From: Aquimarina atlantica
GTDB taxonomy: Bacteria; Bacteroidota; Bacteroidia; Flavobacteriales; Flavobacteriaceae
Reading direction: 5' to 3'
Assembly (NCBI RefSeq): GCF_000626715.1
Contig: NZ_AQRA01000008.1
Coordinates: forward strand, 1-64,000
Length of the DNA stretch: 64,000 nt
Within the stretch, counting starts at the first letter, position 1, and each line of letters begins with the position of its first letter. Positions 1 to 13,100 of the stretch are shown here, piece by piece. Position numbers and translations under genes: made by a program. The notes under the pieces were generated by a model. That model saw nothing but the letters and a program-made list of their open reading frames with translations. It searched no databases and had not been told where the DNA came from.

Positions 1-1
1 A

Positions 2-253
2 GCAGCAGAAGCAGCTCGTTTAGCGGAGGAGAAGAGATTGGCAGATGAAGCAGCAGCAGAAGCAGCTCGTTTAGCCGAGGAGAAGAGATTGGCAGATGAA
101 GCAGCGGCAGAAGCAGCCCGTTTAGCTGAAGAGAAGAGATTAGCAGATGAAGCAGCGGCAGAAGCAGCTCGTTTAGCTGAAGAGAAGAGATTGGCAGATG
201 AAGCAGCAGCAGAAGCAGCTCGTTTAGCCGAGGAGAAGAGATTGGCAGATGAA
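2..253 (+). repeat. 51-bp in-frame tandem repeat (17-residue coding repeat)
   Basis: Four full copies (50-100, 101-151, 152-202, 203-253) and a partial one (2-49) encode the unit AAAEAARLAEEKRLADE. Copies 50-100 and 203-253 are identical in DNA. The other copies differ at a few silent third positions. The array continues past the left edge, so total copy number is unknown. It lies inside the coding frame and is not a CRISPR array. Confidence 0.95.
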
Positions 254-1153
254 GCAGCAAAAGCAGCAGCAACTGCAAATGAAGAAGGATTAGATGAGAT
301 TAAGAAAGAACTAGATAATAGTAGTCGAATCACAAGTAAGATATTTGCTCGTCGAGATTCATTATTAACTACCAGCTTAAATGTAGATAAACGTGAATTT
401 AGCAAGCTTTTAGAATCACTTGTTAGCATGAATGATGATGCAGATGAGGCTAAAAAAGAATCTGACCCTGCTAGTTCTAAAAGATTGACAGCTAGAAATA
501 GATTTGTAAAATTTGCAGAAACAACAAGACCTGAGGCTCAAATTGCAACCAAATTTATACCAGGATACCCAGAAGGATATTACTTAATTGGTAATGTGTT
601 TAAAGGAGGAACATATGCTGATAAATTCTCGGGTACATTAAAAGATTTAGGATTTGATAACTCTAAAATAATACTTAATCCAGAAAATCAATTCCAGTAT
701 GTAGCTATAGAAAGTTATACAAACAAGGACGAGGCGACAGAAAAGTATTTAAATAATATTGATAATAGATATTTTGGTGATATGTGGATATTACACATTG
801 CCAAGAGTAGAGTAGAATCCTATAAAAAGCTATTACAAGAAACTCGACTTATCAAGGATACGGTTAAGGATGATACAGTATTAACAGAGAGTTTATCGTA
901 TATCGGAGGACATAATATTGAAAATGGATATTATCTGATTACGAATATTTTCAAAAGAGAAAATTACTTTGAAAGAGGAATGGCGAAGCTAAGAGCTCAA
1001 GGATTAGAGCCTCAATATTTCAGGAACCCAAAAGACAACTATATATACGTATACTTAAAGAGACATGACAATCTTGAAGAAGCTAAACAAAGCTTATTCT
1101 CTAACGTAAACAACTCGTATGATGGAGATCTTTATATATTGAAAATTCAATAA
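2..1153 (+). CDS. SPOR-like repeat protein, C-terminal part (5' end outside window)
   Basis: The reading frame is open to the left edge, so the true start lies upstream; the TTG at 38 is only a Leu codon inside the repeats. The visible part begins with Ala/Glu/Lys/Arg-rich 17-residue repeats, probably a charged helical linker. Two related modules follow, at about 550-800 and 895-1150. Each opens with a GYYLI-N-F-K pattern, then a YV-aromatic strand, and ends in GD-WIL or GD-YIL, as in SPOR-like peptidoglycan-binding domains. In flavobacteria such modules often end PorP/SprF-type T9SS proteins, and the gene sits 15 bases before a giant T9SS adhesin and near sprF. A role in adhesin export or cell-wall anchoring is inferred. 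The family of the missing N-terminus cannot be determined here. Confidence 0.7.
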   Translation, partial: AAEAARLAEEKRLADEAAAEAARLAEEKRLADEAAAEAARLAEEKRLADEAAAEAARLAEEKRLADEAAAEAARLAEEKRLADEAAKAAATANEEGLDEIKKELDNSSRITSKIFARRDSLLTTSLNVDKREFSKLLESLVSMNDDADEAKKESDPASSKRLTARNRFVKFAETTRPEAQIATKFIPGYPEGYYLIGNVFKGGTYADKFSGTLKDLGFDNSKIILNPENQFQYVAIESYTNKDEATEKYLNNIDNRYFGDMWILHIAKSRVESYKKLLQETRLIKDTVKDDTVLTESLSYIGGHNIENGYYLITNIFKRENYFERGMAKLRAQGLEPQYFRNPKDNYIYVYLKRHDNLEEAKQSLFSNVNNSYDGDLYILKIQ

Positions 1154-1168
1154 TGTAAGAAAGAGATT

Positions 1169-4100
1169 ATGATGACTAAATACCCAAACACCCCACGGCT
1201 TATGAAACTTAGACTGAAATCTGCTATCGTTTTGGTTTTTTTAATGATAGGCATACAACTATCTGCTCAGGTTACCCCTGTACCAGTACCTTTTCAAGAG
1301 GTACCTAACAGTACGTTAAGAATTAACGGTGAACTTAAAATTATCGGAAATGCAATTACTGGGTTAAATCAAAGCGGTTTTACTCCTAATGATAGTTATA
1401 ATGGAAACGCTTCTAATAACCGGAAATTTTTTGGCTATATTGATATTGATGGTGATCCAAGCACATTTAGTTCGAGTTCTGCAGATTTGCAATTAAATGG
1501 CTCTTTTGATTGTGAACGAATTGCATATGCAGGATTATATTGGGCAGCTTCTTATTTTGATACAGATGCCTTTGGAGATGTAATATACGATAATTTACCT
1601 GTCCCTGATACTCGACCGGATTTTAGGACTATTAAAATTAAGCATCAGAGCCAAGCAGCGTATACCACAATTACACCGGCACAAACACAGGTGATTTATA
1701 ATGGATACCCAACGGTTGCTGGTAATACGGCAGAAACAGATATTCAATATGTATGTTATGCAGATGTAACAACTCTTTTACAAGGGATTGCAGATCCAAG
1801 TGGTACATACACTATTGCAGATATGAGAGCATCTACTGGTTTTTCTGGTTTTGGTATAGTTAACGGTATATCAAGTGGGTGGGTATTAGTTGTAGTGTAT
1901 GAAGATCCAAGTTTATCTGCAAAGTTTATAAGTACACGAAGTGGATTTTTAAATAATCAGCCTTGTAATCCTGCTGATCCGGGATGTTTAAAAAACTTTA
2001 CATATACAGGTTTCCAAACGCTGCCTGCACCACTACCAGTACGTGCACGATATTCGGTTGCGGCACTGGAAGGAGATAGACCATTTACTGGTGATATATT
2101 TCAGATCGAAAGGCCTGATGGTGTAAGACAAAACATCTTCACTACCCCTGCTAACCCTAATAACAACTTTTTTGATAGTTCGATATCGGTAGATGGGAGT
2201 TATGGAAATGCTGCTGCAGTACCTATCCCTGGTGATCCACCTATTAGAGAACCACATTCACGTAATACTTTAGGGTTTGATGCTGATATTTTTAATATTC
2301 CGAACCCAAATAATACTGTTATTCCCAATACTCCTCCTGGCAATACAGCTTCAACAACATTTTATACAACTTCTACGAATGATGCCTATAGTGTATTTTT
2401 TAGTTCGTTTCAAATAGAAGTTATTGAACCCGAACTTACGGTAAAGAAGCGAGTACTAGATGTGAACGGTGTTGATATTACAGGTGATCCTGTAAATTTT
2501 GCAGATCAGTTGTTTTATGAACTCACTATAGAGAATCAGGGTAATGAAAATATCACTACAGCAAGTATTAGGGATGTACTTCCTGATAATGTAGATTTTA
2601 CACTGGGCAGTATAACAACCAGCCCAGGTATAGTTGCTACTCCCAATGGTACAAATCGACAGATTGATATTACTATAGACGATGCGTTGGTCGTTCGTAA
2701 TGGAGGGGAACATACTGTTCGTTTTGGAGTAAGTGTGGTAGCCACCTGTGCCGATTTACGAGATGCGTGTTCTAATCAAATTACTAATGTTGCTATATCT
2801 ACTTATACCGGAGTTGATTCTGGCATCCTCAAAGATGGTGAAGAAAGTATTTTAGAACAAGATGTTTGTAAACGTGATATTATAGGAACATCGAATGTTT
2901 TGATTAATGATGGTATTTGTTTTACTACTGCTCAACCAGCTTTTATATGTACAGGATCTCTAACGCTTACAGCAGGTGCAGGTTTTTCTTCTTATGAGTG
3001 GGTAAATGCAAGTAGCCCTGGAGTTGTTATTGGTACTAATAGAGATTTAGTAGTTACAACCGCAGGAACCTATATTGTAACCGAAACAGGTGCCCCTGGT
3101 TGCCAGGATGCGCAACAAACTTTTAATGTTGATGCTTTTAATACGGTTACAAACCCTTTAGAAACTATAGCAAATAATTTAGCATCGAACCCTAATGTTA
3201 ATGGTAATGTTCGTACGTGTCCGATTACAGGAGACCCGTTACCAGAGATCTTTTTATGTGGTGCAGGTACTACTTTAACTATTCCACTTCCATCAGGGCC
3301 AGGAAATACCTTAGGTTTTCCTGTTGGAACTACAGTTGAGTGGCAGCGATTAGATCCTGCAGCTTGTCCCGCAGTACCAAGAGATCCTAATTGCCCTACT
3401 ACAGATGCAGGATGCGATGGAGATTGGGTAACCTTAAGTACAGACATTAATAGTTTTACAATTTCACAAGCGGGAGAATATAGAGTGAATGCTACTTTTG
3501 ATAGTAATTGTACTATACCTTTTTACTTTAATGTATTCCAGAATAATTTTGATCCTGATCTTACAGTTGTACGACAAATTATTTGTGGTACGCCAGGAAC
3601 AATACGGGTTCAGAATTCTTCTCTTCAATACGAATACCAATTAATTACACCAATAACGAATACAGTAATTGGATATCAGGCTTCTGCAGAATTTACAGGA
3701 TTAACAGAAGTAGGAACATATACTGTTAATGTTCGTCAGGTAGGAGGTTTACCTACAGCGTGTGTTTTTCAGGAAACTGTATTTTTAGACGAATTAGACG
3801 CTACAGAGACAGTTACTCCAACCTCACCTACATGTCCGGGCGATCAAGGACAGATTCAAATATCTGTAACAGATTCTCAAATTAATTATACCTATATCAT
3901 TAATAGTACTACAACAGCTTTTAATGATACAGAAGGACCTACCACGGTTCCTAATCATACATTTACGGGGCTTAACCCCGATACTTATAATGTGCAGGTA
4001 TTATCTGCTGATGGTAGTTGTTCAGAACCTTTTACAGTAACTATAAACGATCCTGCAGCATTTTCGGCTACGATAAGACTTGTTGAAGATTTACATTGTA

Positions 4101-7100
4101 ATCCAAATTATCAACCGGATATTAGTCTTCCTGACTATGATCCTGATCAATTTATTGCAATTTATGAAGTTACAGTAACAGGAGGTTCGGGTAATTTTGC
4201 TTTTAATAACCAGGCAGATTTCTTGGGTACTGTCTTAGCACCGATAACAGGAACAACTTATCAATTTAGAGCAACTACTGCGGGTAATTATCCGGTATTT
4301 GTTAATGATCTGGATAATAGTTGTACTATAGCGGCTGGTAGTGTCGATGTAAGCCCTTATACGGCAATTACAGCAACTGCTACGGCTATTAATCCTGCTT
4401 GTAATGCGGATAGTGGATCTATCCAGGTTACTATTGGTGCAGGAGCAACAGGACCTTTTACATACATTCTTAATCAAGGAACAGCTTCAGAGGTAACAAT
4501 CGGGCCTACTGTTAATACTACAGAAACTTTTAATAATGTAGATCCATCGGTATCGCATACAGTTACAGTACAAGATGGATTTGGTTGTGATTTTACAGTT
4601 ACTCCAAATGTTACCTTTACAACACCAGCTAGTATTACAGCTACGATAAATGATGATTTCAGGTTGTTGAGTTGTACGGCAACTCCAGGGGCTCAAGCCC
4701 AGGTAACTGCTATAAACGGAGGTTCAGGAACATATGAATGGAGTTTAAACCCAGCAGGTCCTTTCACAGCAGTAGGAGCAATACCTTTTGAGATTGATTT
4801 TGCTACTGATGGTTCTTATACATTATATATTAGAAATCAGGCTACCGATGATTGTTTAACACCTTTCCCAATTACTATAGATCCAAGATTAGAGGTTGAT
4901 AGTGTAACCATTACGCCTGGAGATCAGGATTGTTCTAATCAAACTGTAGATGTTGTAGTTTCTGCTTTGCCAGCACTAACGGCTCCTGCATTTTATGAAT
5001 ATAGTATTACACCGGATCCTGCTACAGGAACTGGTGCCACAGGTACAACAGCTTTTAGTACTACTATAGCATATACGTTTACTAATGGAGTACTATATAC
5101 AGTTACGGCCAGAAGAAGTGATACTCAATGTGTAAACACAGAAAGTTTTACAGGAACTACAGTTCCTGAAATACAAATTACAAGTGCTTCGCAGGATAAA
5201 CCTGTAAATTGTGTAGGAGGCAGTGACGGTATATTATCTTTTACCGTTGGTAATAGTGCTGCATATACGTATACGGTTACTGGTCCTACGGCTGTTCCGG
5301 CAGGAGCAGGAGCAGGAGTAACTCCGGTAACAATTGGTTCATTATCTGCAGGTACCTATACGATTACGGTTACAGATACAAGCCTTTCTGCACCATCTGT
5401 AAATTGTTCTACAACTACTACGGTAGATATTACAGAACCAACAGACCCACTTAGTTTTGATCCTTTTGGTATAGATGCAGCTGATTGTGGTAATCCAACA
5501 GGTTTTATTACTGTAAATGTTACAGGAGGACGAGGAGGTTACGAATATCAATTACGAGATGCAGCGGGTGTTGCAATAATTACACCGTATCAATCAAGTA
5601 ATGTATTTGGTCCTTTAGCAGACGGTACTTATACTGTTTTTGTACGTGATGGAAGTGACCCTGCAACGGCTTGTGAGATTAACCAACAGGTAGTTGTACC
5701 AGTTACAGTTGCTCCTAGTATTGCTTTGGCTACAGGAGGAGATGTTTGTTATGATACAACCAATCAAGCTACACAAAGAATTACTATTACTTTAGGAGTT
5801 CCAGCACCTGTCGGTCCATTTACCTATAGTTTAGATGGTGGTGCTCCGGTTGCTGTGGTCTTTTTACCGGGTCCTGCTCCGGCGAATACTTTTGAGATTC
5901 CTAATCTTACCCCAGGAGCACATACAGTAACAGTCACTAATACAGGAAGTACTTGTACTTCTAATACAGAAAACTTTACTATAAACCCAGAATTAACAAT
6001 TACGGCTAATTTAGACAAAGATGTAGACTGTAATTCTGGTGCTAGCATATCATATACTGCTACAGGAGGAGATGGAACGTATACATTTAATTTGGTAGGA
6101 CCAGCTCCTCAATCAGGAATAGCTAATCCTGTAACAGGAATTACTACACCAGGAACTTATCAGATAGAAGTTGAAGATGGATTAGGCTGTACAGCATTAT
6201 CAAATACTATAACTGTTAACGCATATGAAGCATTAGCAGGAAACCTTGTAGGAACAGATCCTGCCTGTCCGGCAGATAATGGAGAAATAACAGTTAATGC
6301 TACTGCTGGAGAAGGTCCGTTTACTTATATTTTGGATGGAGCTATAACATTCGGTCCAACAAGTAATGTATCTCATACATTTAATGGAGTTGATCCTACA
6401 GTACCTCATAATGTTATAATACGTGATCGATTTAATTGTGAATTGCCGTTAGGTCCGATATCATTAACTCCTCCGGCAGCAATTTCTGCTACGATAGATG
6501 ATGATTTCAGATTGTTAAGCTGTACCGCTACCCCTGGTGCTCAGGCCCAGGTAACGGGTATTGCAGGTGGTTCGGGCACTTATGAATGGAGTCTAAATGC
6601 TGCAGGTCCATTTACCGCAGTTACAGCCATTCCTTTTGAGATTGATTTTGCTACAGATGGAACGTATACTTTATATATTAGAAATCAAGCTACAGATGAT
6701 TGTGTTGAGTCTTTCCCAATTACAATAGACCCACGTTTAGAAGTTGATGATATTACTTTTGTAACAGGAGATTCAGATTGTTCTGCCCAGACTATTGAGG
6801 TAACAGCAACTGCGGCTCCTGTAGGACCAACATATACATATAGTGTTGTTCCTGCGCCAGTATCTGGTAATGCTACAACTGGGGTATTTGTATTAAACAG
6901 AGCTGTAACATATACGTTTACTGCGACAAGAGGAGATAATCAATGTTCTTATAGTGAAAATTATAGACAGGAACTAGTTCCTGAAATACAGATTACCAAT
7001 GCGGTAGAAACCAGTCCTACAACCTGTATTGGGGGTAGTGATGGAGCGCTTTCATTTACGGTTGGTAATAGTGCTAATTTTACATATACTATTACAGGTC

Positions 7101-10100
7101 CGATTGCGGTTCCAGGAGGAGCAGGAGTGGGAGTTACCCCAGTAAATGTTGGTTCTTTAGAGGCTGGAGTATATACTATTACTGTAACAGATTCTAATCT
7201 GGCAGGAGGTTCTCCACCAAATTGCCAGGCTACAACTACGGTGACGATTACCCAACCAGATCCTATTACATTTACAATAGATCCTGTTGTTCAGGATTGT
7301 GCTGCCGATACTAATACAGTTACTATTAGTGCTGTTTCAGGAGGTAGTGGGGCAGGATATACATACGTATTAAACGATTCAGGCGGAACACCATTAGGTG
7401 CGAGCCGTCCTGTTAATCAGCCTTACAATAATGTACCTAATGCAACGGGATATGAAATTATTGTTACTGATGGTGCAGGGTGTACATCTCCACCACAAAC
7501 ATTTGATATCAACCAATTACCACAATTAGATGCAAGTGTTAACACAGGTTCTGACTTCTGTTTGGATGATGGAACAGTAAGTTTTACTATCGATATTGAT
7601 GGTACTGATTCTGGTACCCCAGATTATACATATAATGTAACTAGAAGTGGTGTGGTAGTAATACCAGATACCAATGTTGGTGCATTAACTACGTTCACAA
7701 CAACTCCGGCATTAACTTTACCAGGAGATTATGTGATAACAATTACAGATAGTAATGGTTGTCCTGTAGTATTGCCAACGCAAACTATTGAACCAGCAGT
7801 AGAATTGGTAGTTACCCAGGTTGCAGATATTACTTGTGATGCACTAGGTAATCCCGTAAACGCTTCATTCTCATTTGCTATACCGGCATCAAACCCTGGA
7901 TATACTCCTTATACGATTGATGTTTCATTTAACGCAGGTCCTTTTACAAATCATTTAACAGCTGCTACAGCACCGTTTGCAAATTATACAGCTACTTCTG
8001 GAGCAGGAGACTATACGTTTAGAGTTACTGATGCTAGAGGTTGTACTTTTACGACAAACCCATTTACGGTTACAGATCCGGTTGCACCAACAATTGCGGA
8101 CCCAGATGTAGACCTTGCTTGTGCTGGAGATACAGGAACTGTCGTAATTACTGTTACAGGTACAGAAACACCATATGAAATAGACTTTAATGGAGCAGGA
8201 TTTGTGACAATCACAGGTACTCAAATTTCATTTCCTAATTTAGCTGGGGATGCTGGAGATGCTGATCCAACAACAAATACAAGTACTTATAATTATACAG
8301 TTAGAAGTAGTAGAGGATGTCTATACCCTGGAAGTGTAGATGTAAATCAACCAGCGCTAATTACTGAGGTAAACAGAGTAGAGACACCTGTTACTTGTGG
8401 AGGTTCTCCTATAATAACAGATCTAGGAGCTATTGATTTTGAAATAGCAGGTGGTACAGCAAATTATACCTATACCTTGGTTACTGCAGCGAATTTTGCG
8501 GTACGACCATTAGTTCCTGCTACTACTGCTGCTACAACTCCAAACCCTGTGACCACAGGAACTACTGTGAGATTTGAAGGCTTAGACTTTGGTCAATACT
8601 TCATTTTTGTAACCGATGCGAATGGATGTACAGATAATGCTCCTTTTGGACCATTTGATATCTTTTCTCCACCAAACGATTTGGTTCAGAATATTACAAT
8701 TTCTGCAACTTGTCCGGGTGGTGTAATTTTTGATATAGACGTACAAGGAGGATCAGGTATTGATGGGTCAAACCCTCCACCTGGATTTGATATACGTATT
8801 GTTGGTGAAACTGGACCAAATGGTGTTTTCCAACCTTTAAATGATGATCCTTTAAATGCAACTGTAGTAGATGCTACTACACCAATTAGAATACACCGTT
8901 ATGGTGGTGCAAATGCAGGTGCTTTTGATGTTTTAGATTTCAACAGGACCTATATCTTAGAAGTAAGAGATAATGCAACAAACTGTTTATATCAGGAGAT
9001 AGTTCCTCCTGTTGCTCCACCATCTTCGCCAAATATAATAAATGATGTAGTTACTGATGTATCATGTAACCCTTCACCAGATGATGGAACATTAAACTTT
9101 GATGTATCAGGTTACGATGCTTCAGTTACAGAAATATCCTGGGAAGTATTTAATGCATTTACTAATGTATCTCTTGGTGCTGCCTATACAGGATCAAATG
9201 CTGGACTAACAGGAGCAGATACTTCTGTTTCAATTACTGGTTTACCACCAGGTCAATTCTATGTTACTGTAAGAGAAGTAGACGGTACAATGTGTCCGGC
9301 AAGACATGATTTTACTATTGATATGCCAGATCCATTAACGTCAGTAGCGACAAATCAAACTCCGGCCAATGGTTGTGGTACTAATGCACAGGTTATTATG
9401 GATACCGATGGAGGTACGCTATTTGCAATTCCTCCAACTGCAGATGGATATCGATATGCATTAATAGCCGATGATGGTTTTGGAGCTCCGGTTACTACAC
9501 CAACATTGTTAGCAGATTTTCCATTGACTAGTAATGTAATTGATTTGGGTAATAATGATACAGAGGTGCAACATATATTTGTTATAGATGATAATGGATG
9601 TACTTTTGGCCCTGTTACCGTTACAACAGTAGCGAATCCACTTCCTACAATAGTTTCAGCTAACTTTATAGATGATTGTGCTTATGACAATAGTAACGTG
9701 ATACGTATTGAAGGTGGTGGGTTAGGAACATTAACGTATCAGCTAGATGGTGGTACTGCGGTTGTTGGAAGTATTAATAACAATAATCATGAATTTACAG
9801 TTTCGACACCAGGAACCTATACTATTGGCGTTACCGATGAGACAGGTTGTACGGTAACTACTCCTGTTGATGTGTATGGACCATTACAGATTAGTGCTGC
9901 GTTTACAGTAGCACCTGATTGTACGAATCCAACAGGAACAATTACCACAACAACAACTTCTGGAACGATACAGGGAACAGCAACATATGTATTACAAGAT
10001 TCTGGTGGTACTCCTACCGGAAATGTATCAGGAGTCGCAAATGGTATATTTTTAAATGTTGCCCCTGGTAGTTATATTGTTGAGATAACAGATGATGGTC

Positions 10101-13100
10101 GAGGAACTGGGCCTGCTTTCTGTTCGTTTACGGCACCGGTGAGTATAGAAGAACCTACATTACCTGTATTATTAGCACAACCTAATACAAGTGTAACGTG
10201 TAACGGAGATACAGATGGTGTTGTTAATGCAGTACTTGATCCGGCAACAGAAGATCTTACCGCTACATACCAATATGAAATTATTGCACCTATTGTAGTT
10301 GCACCACAAGCAAGTCCACAATTTACAGGACTTGGTGCGGGCACTTATACGGTAAGAGTAACTGCTACAGAAGCCAATGGAGCATTATCTGTGTTGTGTA
10401 CAGCTGATAGAGACTATACCATAGACAACCCAAGTGTAATTACTGCAACGGGTACTGCCCAGGATCCATTAACGTGTGGTGCAGGCAATACAGTAAGTGC
10501 AGGAACTATAGCGATTACTATTGATGCTACTACAGGAACAGGACCAGATTACTTTGTAACGGTTACACAACCAGATGGAGTAGTACGAACAAGAATACCA
10601 GTACCAACACCAATACCGGCACCACCTGCAACTGCATTGCTTATTGCTGCACCTGTAGATGGCGTATATAACATCACTGTTTTTGATACGAATAATTGTT
10701 CACTTGTACTACCTCCAGTACCGATTGCTCCATTACCAGTGATGACCGATCCTACGGTAACTGCAGGAACACCTATAGATTGTGCTACTAATGTTCAACC
10801 GGTAACAGTTTCTATAACCGGAGGAACAGGACCATTTGATTTTGTAGAAACTAGTGGAGCAGTAGGTCCTGTAACAGTTGCTGCCGGAATAGGTAATGTT
10901 GATCCACCACCAGGAGTTCAAACTATTGCGTCGTTTAATTTACCAGGAGTGGGTAACTATGTGTTCGAAATTACTGATACTGCTACGGGATGTACGATTC
11001 AAACACCTTCGTTTAATGTACCAGAATATGATACGATTGAGGCTACTATAGCACCTTTAACGAATATAACGTGTGTAAATGATTTAACAGCTGGAGAAGT
11101 TACTTTAACTGTTACAGGATACACAGGAACGTATGACTTTACGGTTACAAATGCCACTACAGGTACCAGTACTAATGGTACAGGAGATACAACGGTGCTA
11201 AACCCAATTACAATTTCTAATTTGGAAGCAGGAGATATATCTGTGGTTGTAACAGCTACAGCGGCGCCACTTTCATGTAATGATACCTCAAACATTGTTA
11301 CAATTTCGGCTCCAGCACCATTAACACTAAATCCTTTAAGTAGATCAACCCCTGATTGTAACAATCCTTTATCAGTGGTTACAATGGAAGCTGGAGGAGG
11401 AGTTGGACCATATAACTTTGCGGCTGAAGCAGGAACATTAGTTCCTGGTCCACCACCAGCAACTCCTGGAGTATTTGCACTAACAGATACTTTTAGTTTA
11501 GACCCGACAATAAGTTTAGATTGGGTGATTTATGTACGAGATGCTAATGGTTGTATAGTACCAACACAAATAGCTATACCAGCGGTTACTGCACCTCCTA
11601 CATTAAACCCTATACCATTGTTTGTAGATGATGCATGTAATTTTGATAATAATTATACATTTACGGTTACTGCAACGAGTAATGTACCCGCACCAGGAAC
11701 AGGAAATTTAACATACCAATTAAATATGGTTACCCCTGTCGCTACTGTTGGTCCACAGGTACCAGGAAGCGTAAACAATAATACGCATGAATTTACGGTT
11801 ACCGCTCCAGGTACATATAGAGTATTTGTATATGATGAAAATGGCTGTCCATCAGCTTCACAAGACATAACAGTTTATCCAGAATTGTTGGTAACAGCAA
11901 CATTAACAGAGCCAACCTGTAGAGATAATGATGCTACAATAGTGGCTACAGTTAGTGGCGGTTCTGATATTACGGCAAATCCGGGTAACTTTACCTTCGA
12001 TTTAGTTGATGCTGGGACAGGCACAACTATACCTGGTGTAACACAAACCGCGGGACCAGGAGCAGATCAAATTACTTTTAGTAGCACTACTCCAGGGACA
12101 GATGGTATTTTCCCGGGAGATTATCGAGTAGAAGTTAACGATAGCGCAATAGGACCAGCTCTACCAGCCCCTGGCGGTTGTCCAGCAACTTTTAATATTA
12201 CTGTACCTACATTCTTAGATCCAATTCCTTCAGGAACGTCTACACCGGTTTCTTGTTTTAATGGAACTGATGGTACTATTTTAGTGAGTTTAGATCCAAC
12301 GGCAGATGATAATCCGTCATATCAATATGAAATTGTGGCAGGACCAGTAGTAAGAGGACCTCAACCAAATCCATTATTTGAGAACTTACCAGCAGGAACT
12401 TATGATATTGTTGTTACTTCTGATAAAGGATGTTCTAATACACCAGCAATTCAGGTAGTAGTAGGGGGACCAACGGCAATTCTTGATGCAAGTGGACTTC
12501 CTGGATCTTATACTTGTAATGCGACAAATGATCCTGTATCTCCTATTATTATAGTTACGATTATAGGAGGAACAGCTCCTTATGATGTGTCTTACACAGG
12601 ACCTTCGTCTTCAGGATCAGAAACAGATGTGGTAGATTCTGATGGTAATCCTGCTAATGGAGTTCAATATGGAATTACAGCACCAGTTGCTGGAACATAT
12701 ACGATCTCGGTTGTTGATAACAATAACTGTGCTGTTGCTAATTTTGATGTAATACAGCCTGCATTCCCGGTAATGAGTAATCCAACCGTAAATGCTGGAC
12801 CTGCGATTGACTGTAATACGAATACGCAGGATGTTACAGTTACTATAACAGGAGGTGTAGGTCCATTTAATTTTGTAGAAACCACAGGAGTTATCCCACC
12901 AGATAATAATGTTGGTTCGGGAGGAGCTACTACTACCAGTACTACATTTACCCTTCCGGGATTACCAACACCAGGTAGCTATATTTTTGAAATTTTTGAT
13001 ATTGGTACAGGATGTTCTATCCTTACGCCACAATATGACGTACCTGTATACGATACTATTGAAGCAACAATTGCTTTAGGTAATGATATTACATGTTTCA

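Noticed and set aside
38-40. TTG as the start of the first gene
   Set aside because: It is a Leu codon inside the 17-residue repeat, and the frame is open to the left edge, so the gene begins outside the window.
2-253. Direct repeats as a possible CRISPR array
   Set aside because: The repeats are contiguous with no spacers, and all copies are in one coding frame.
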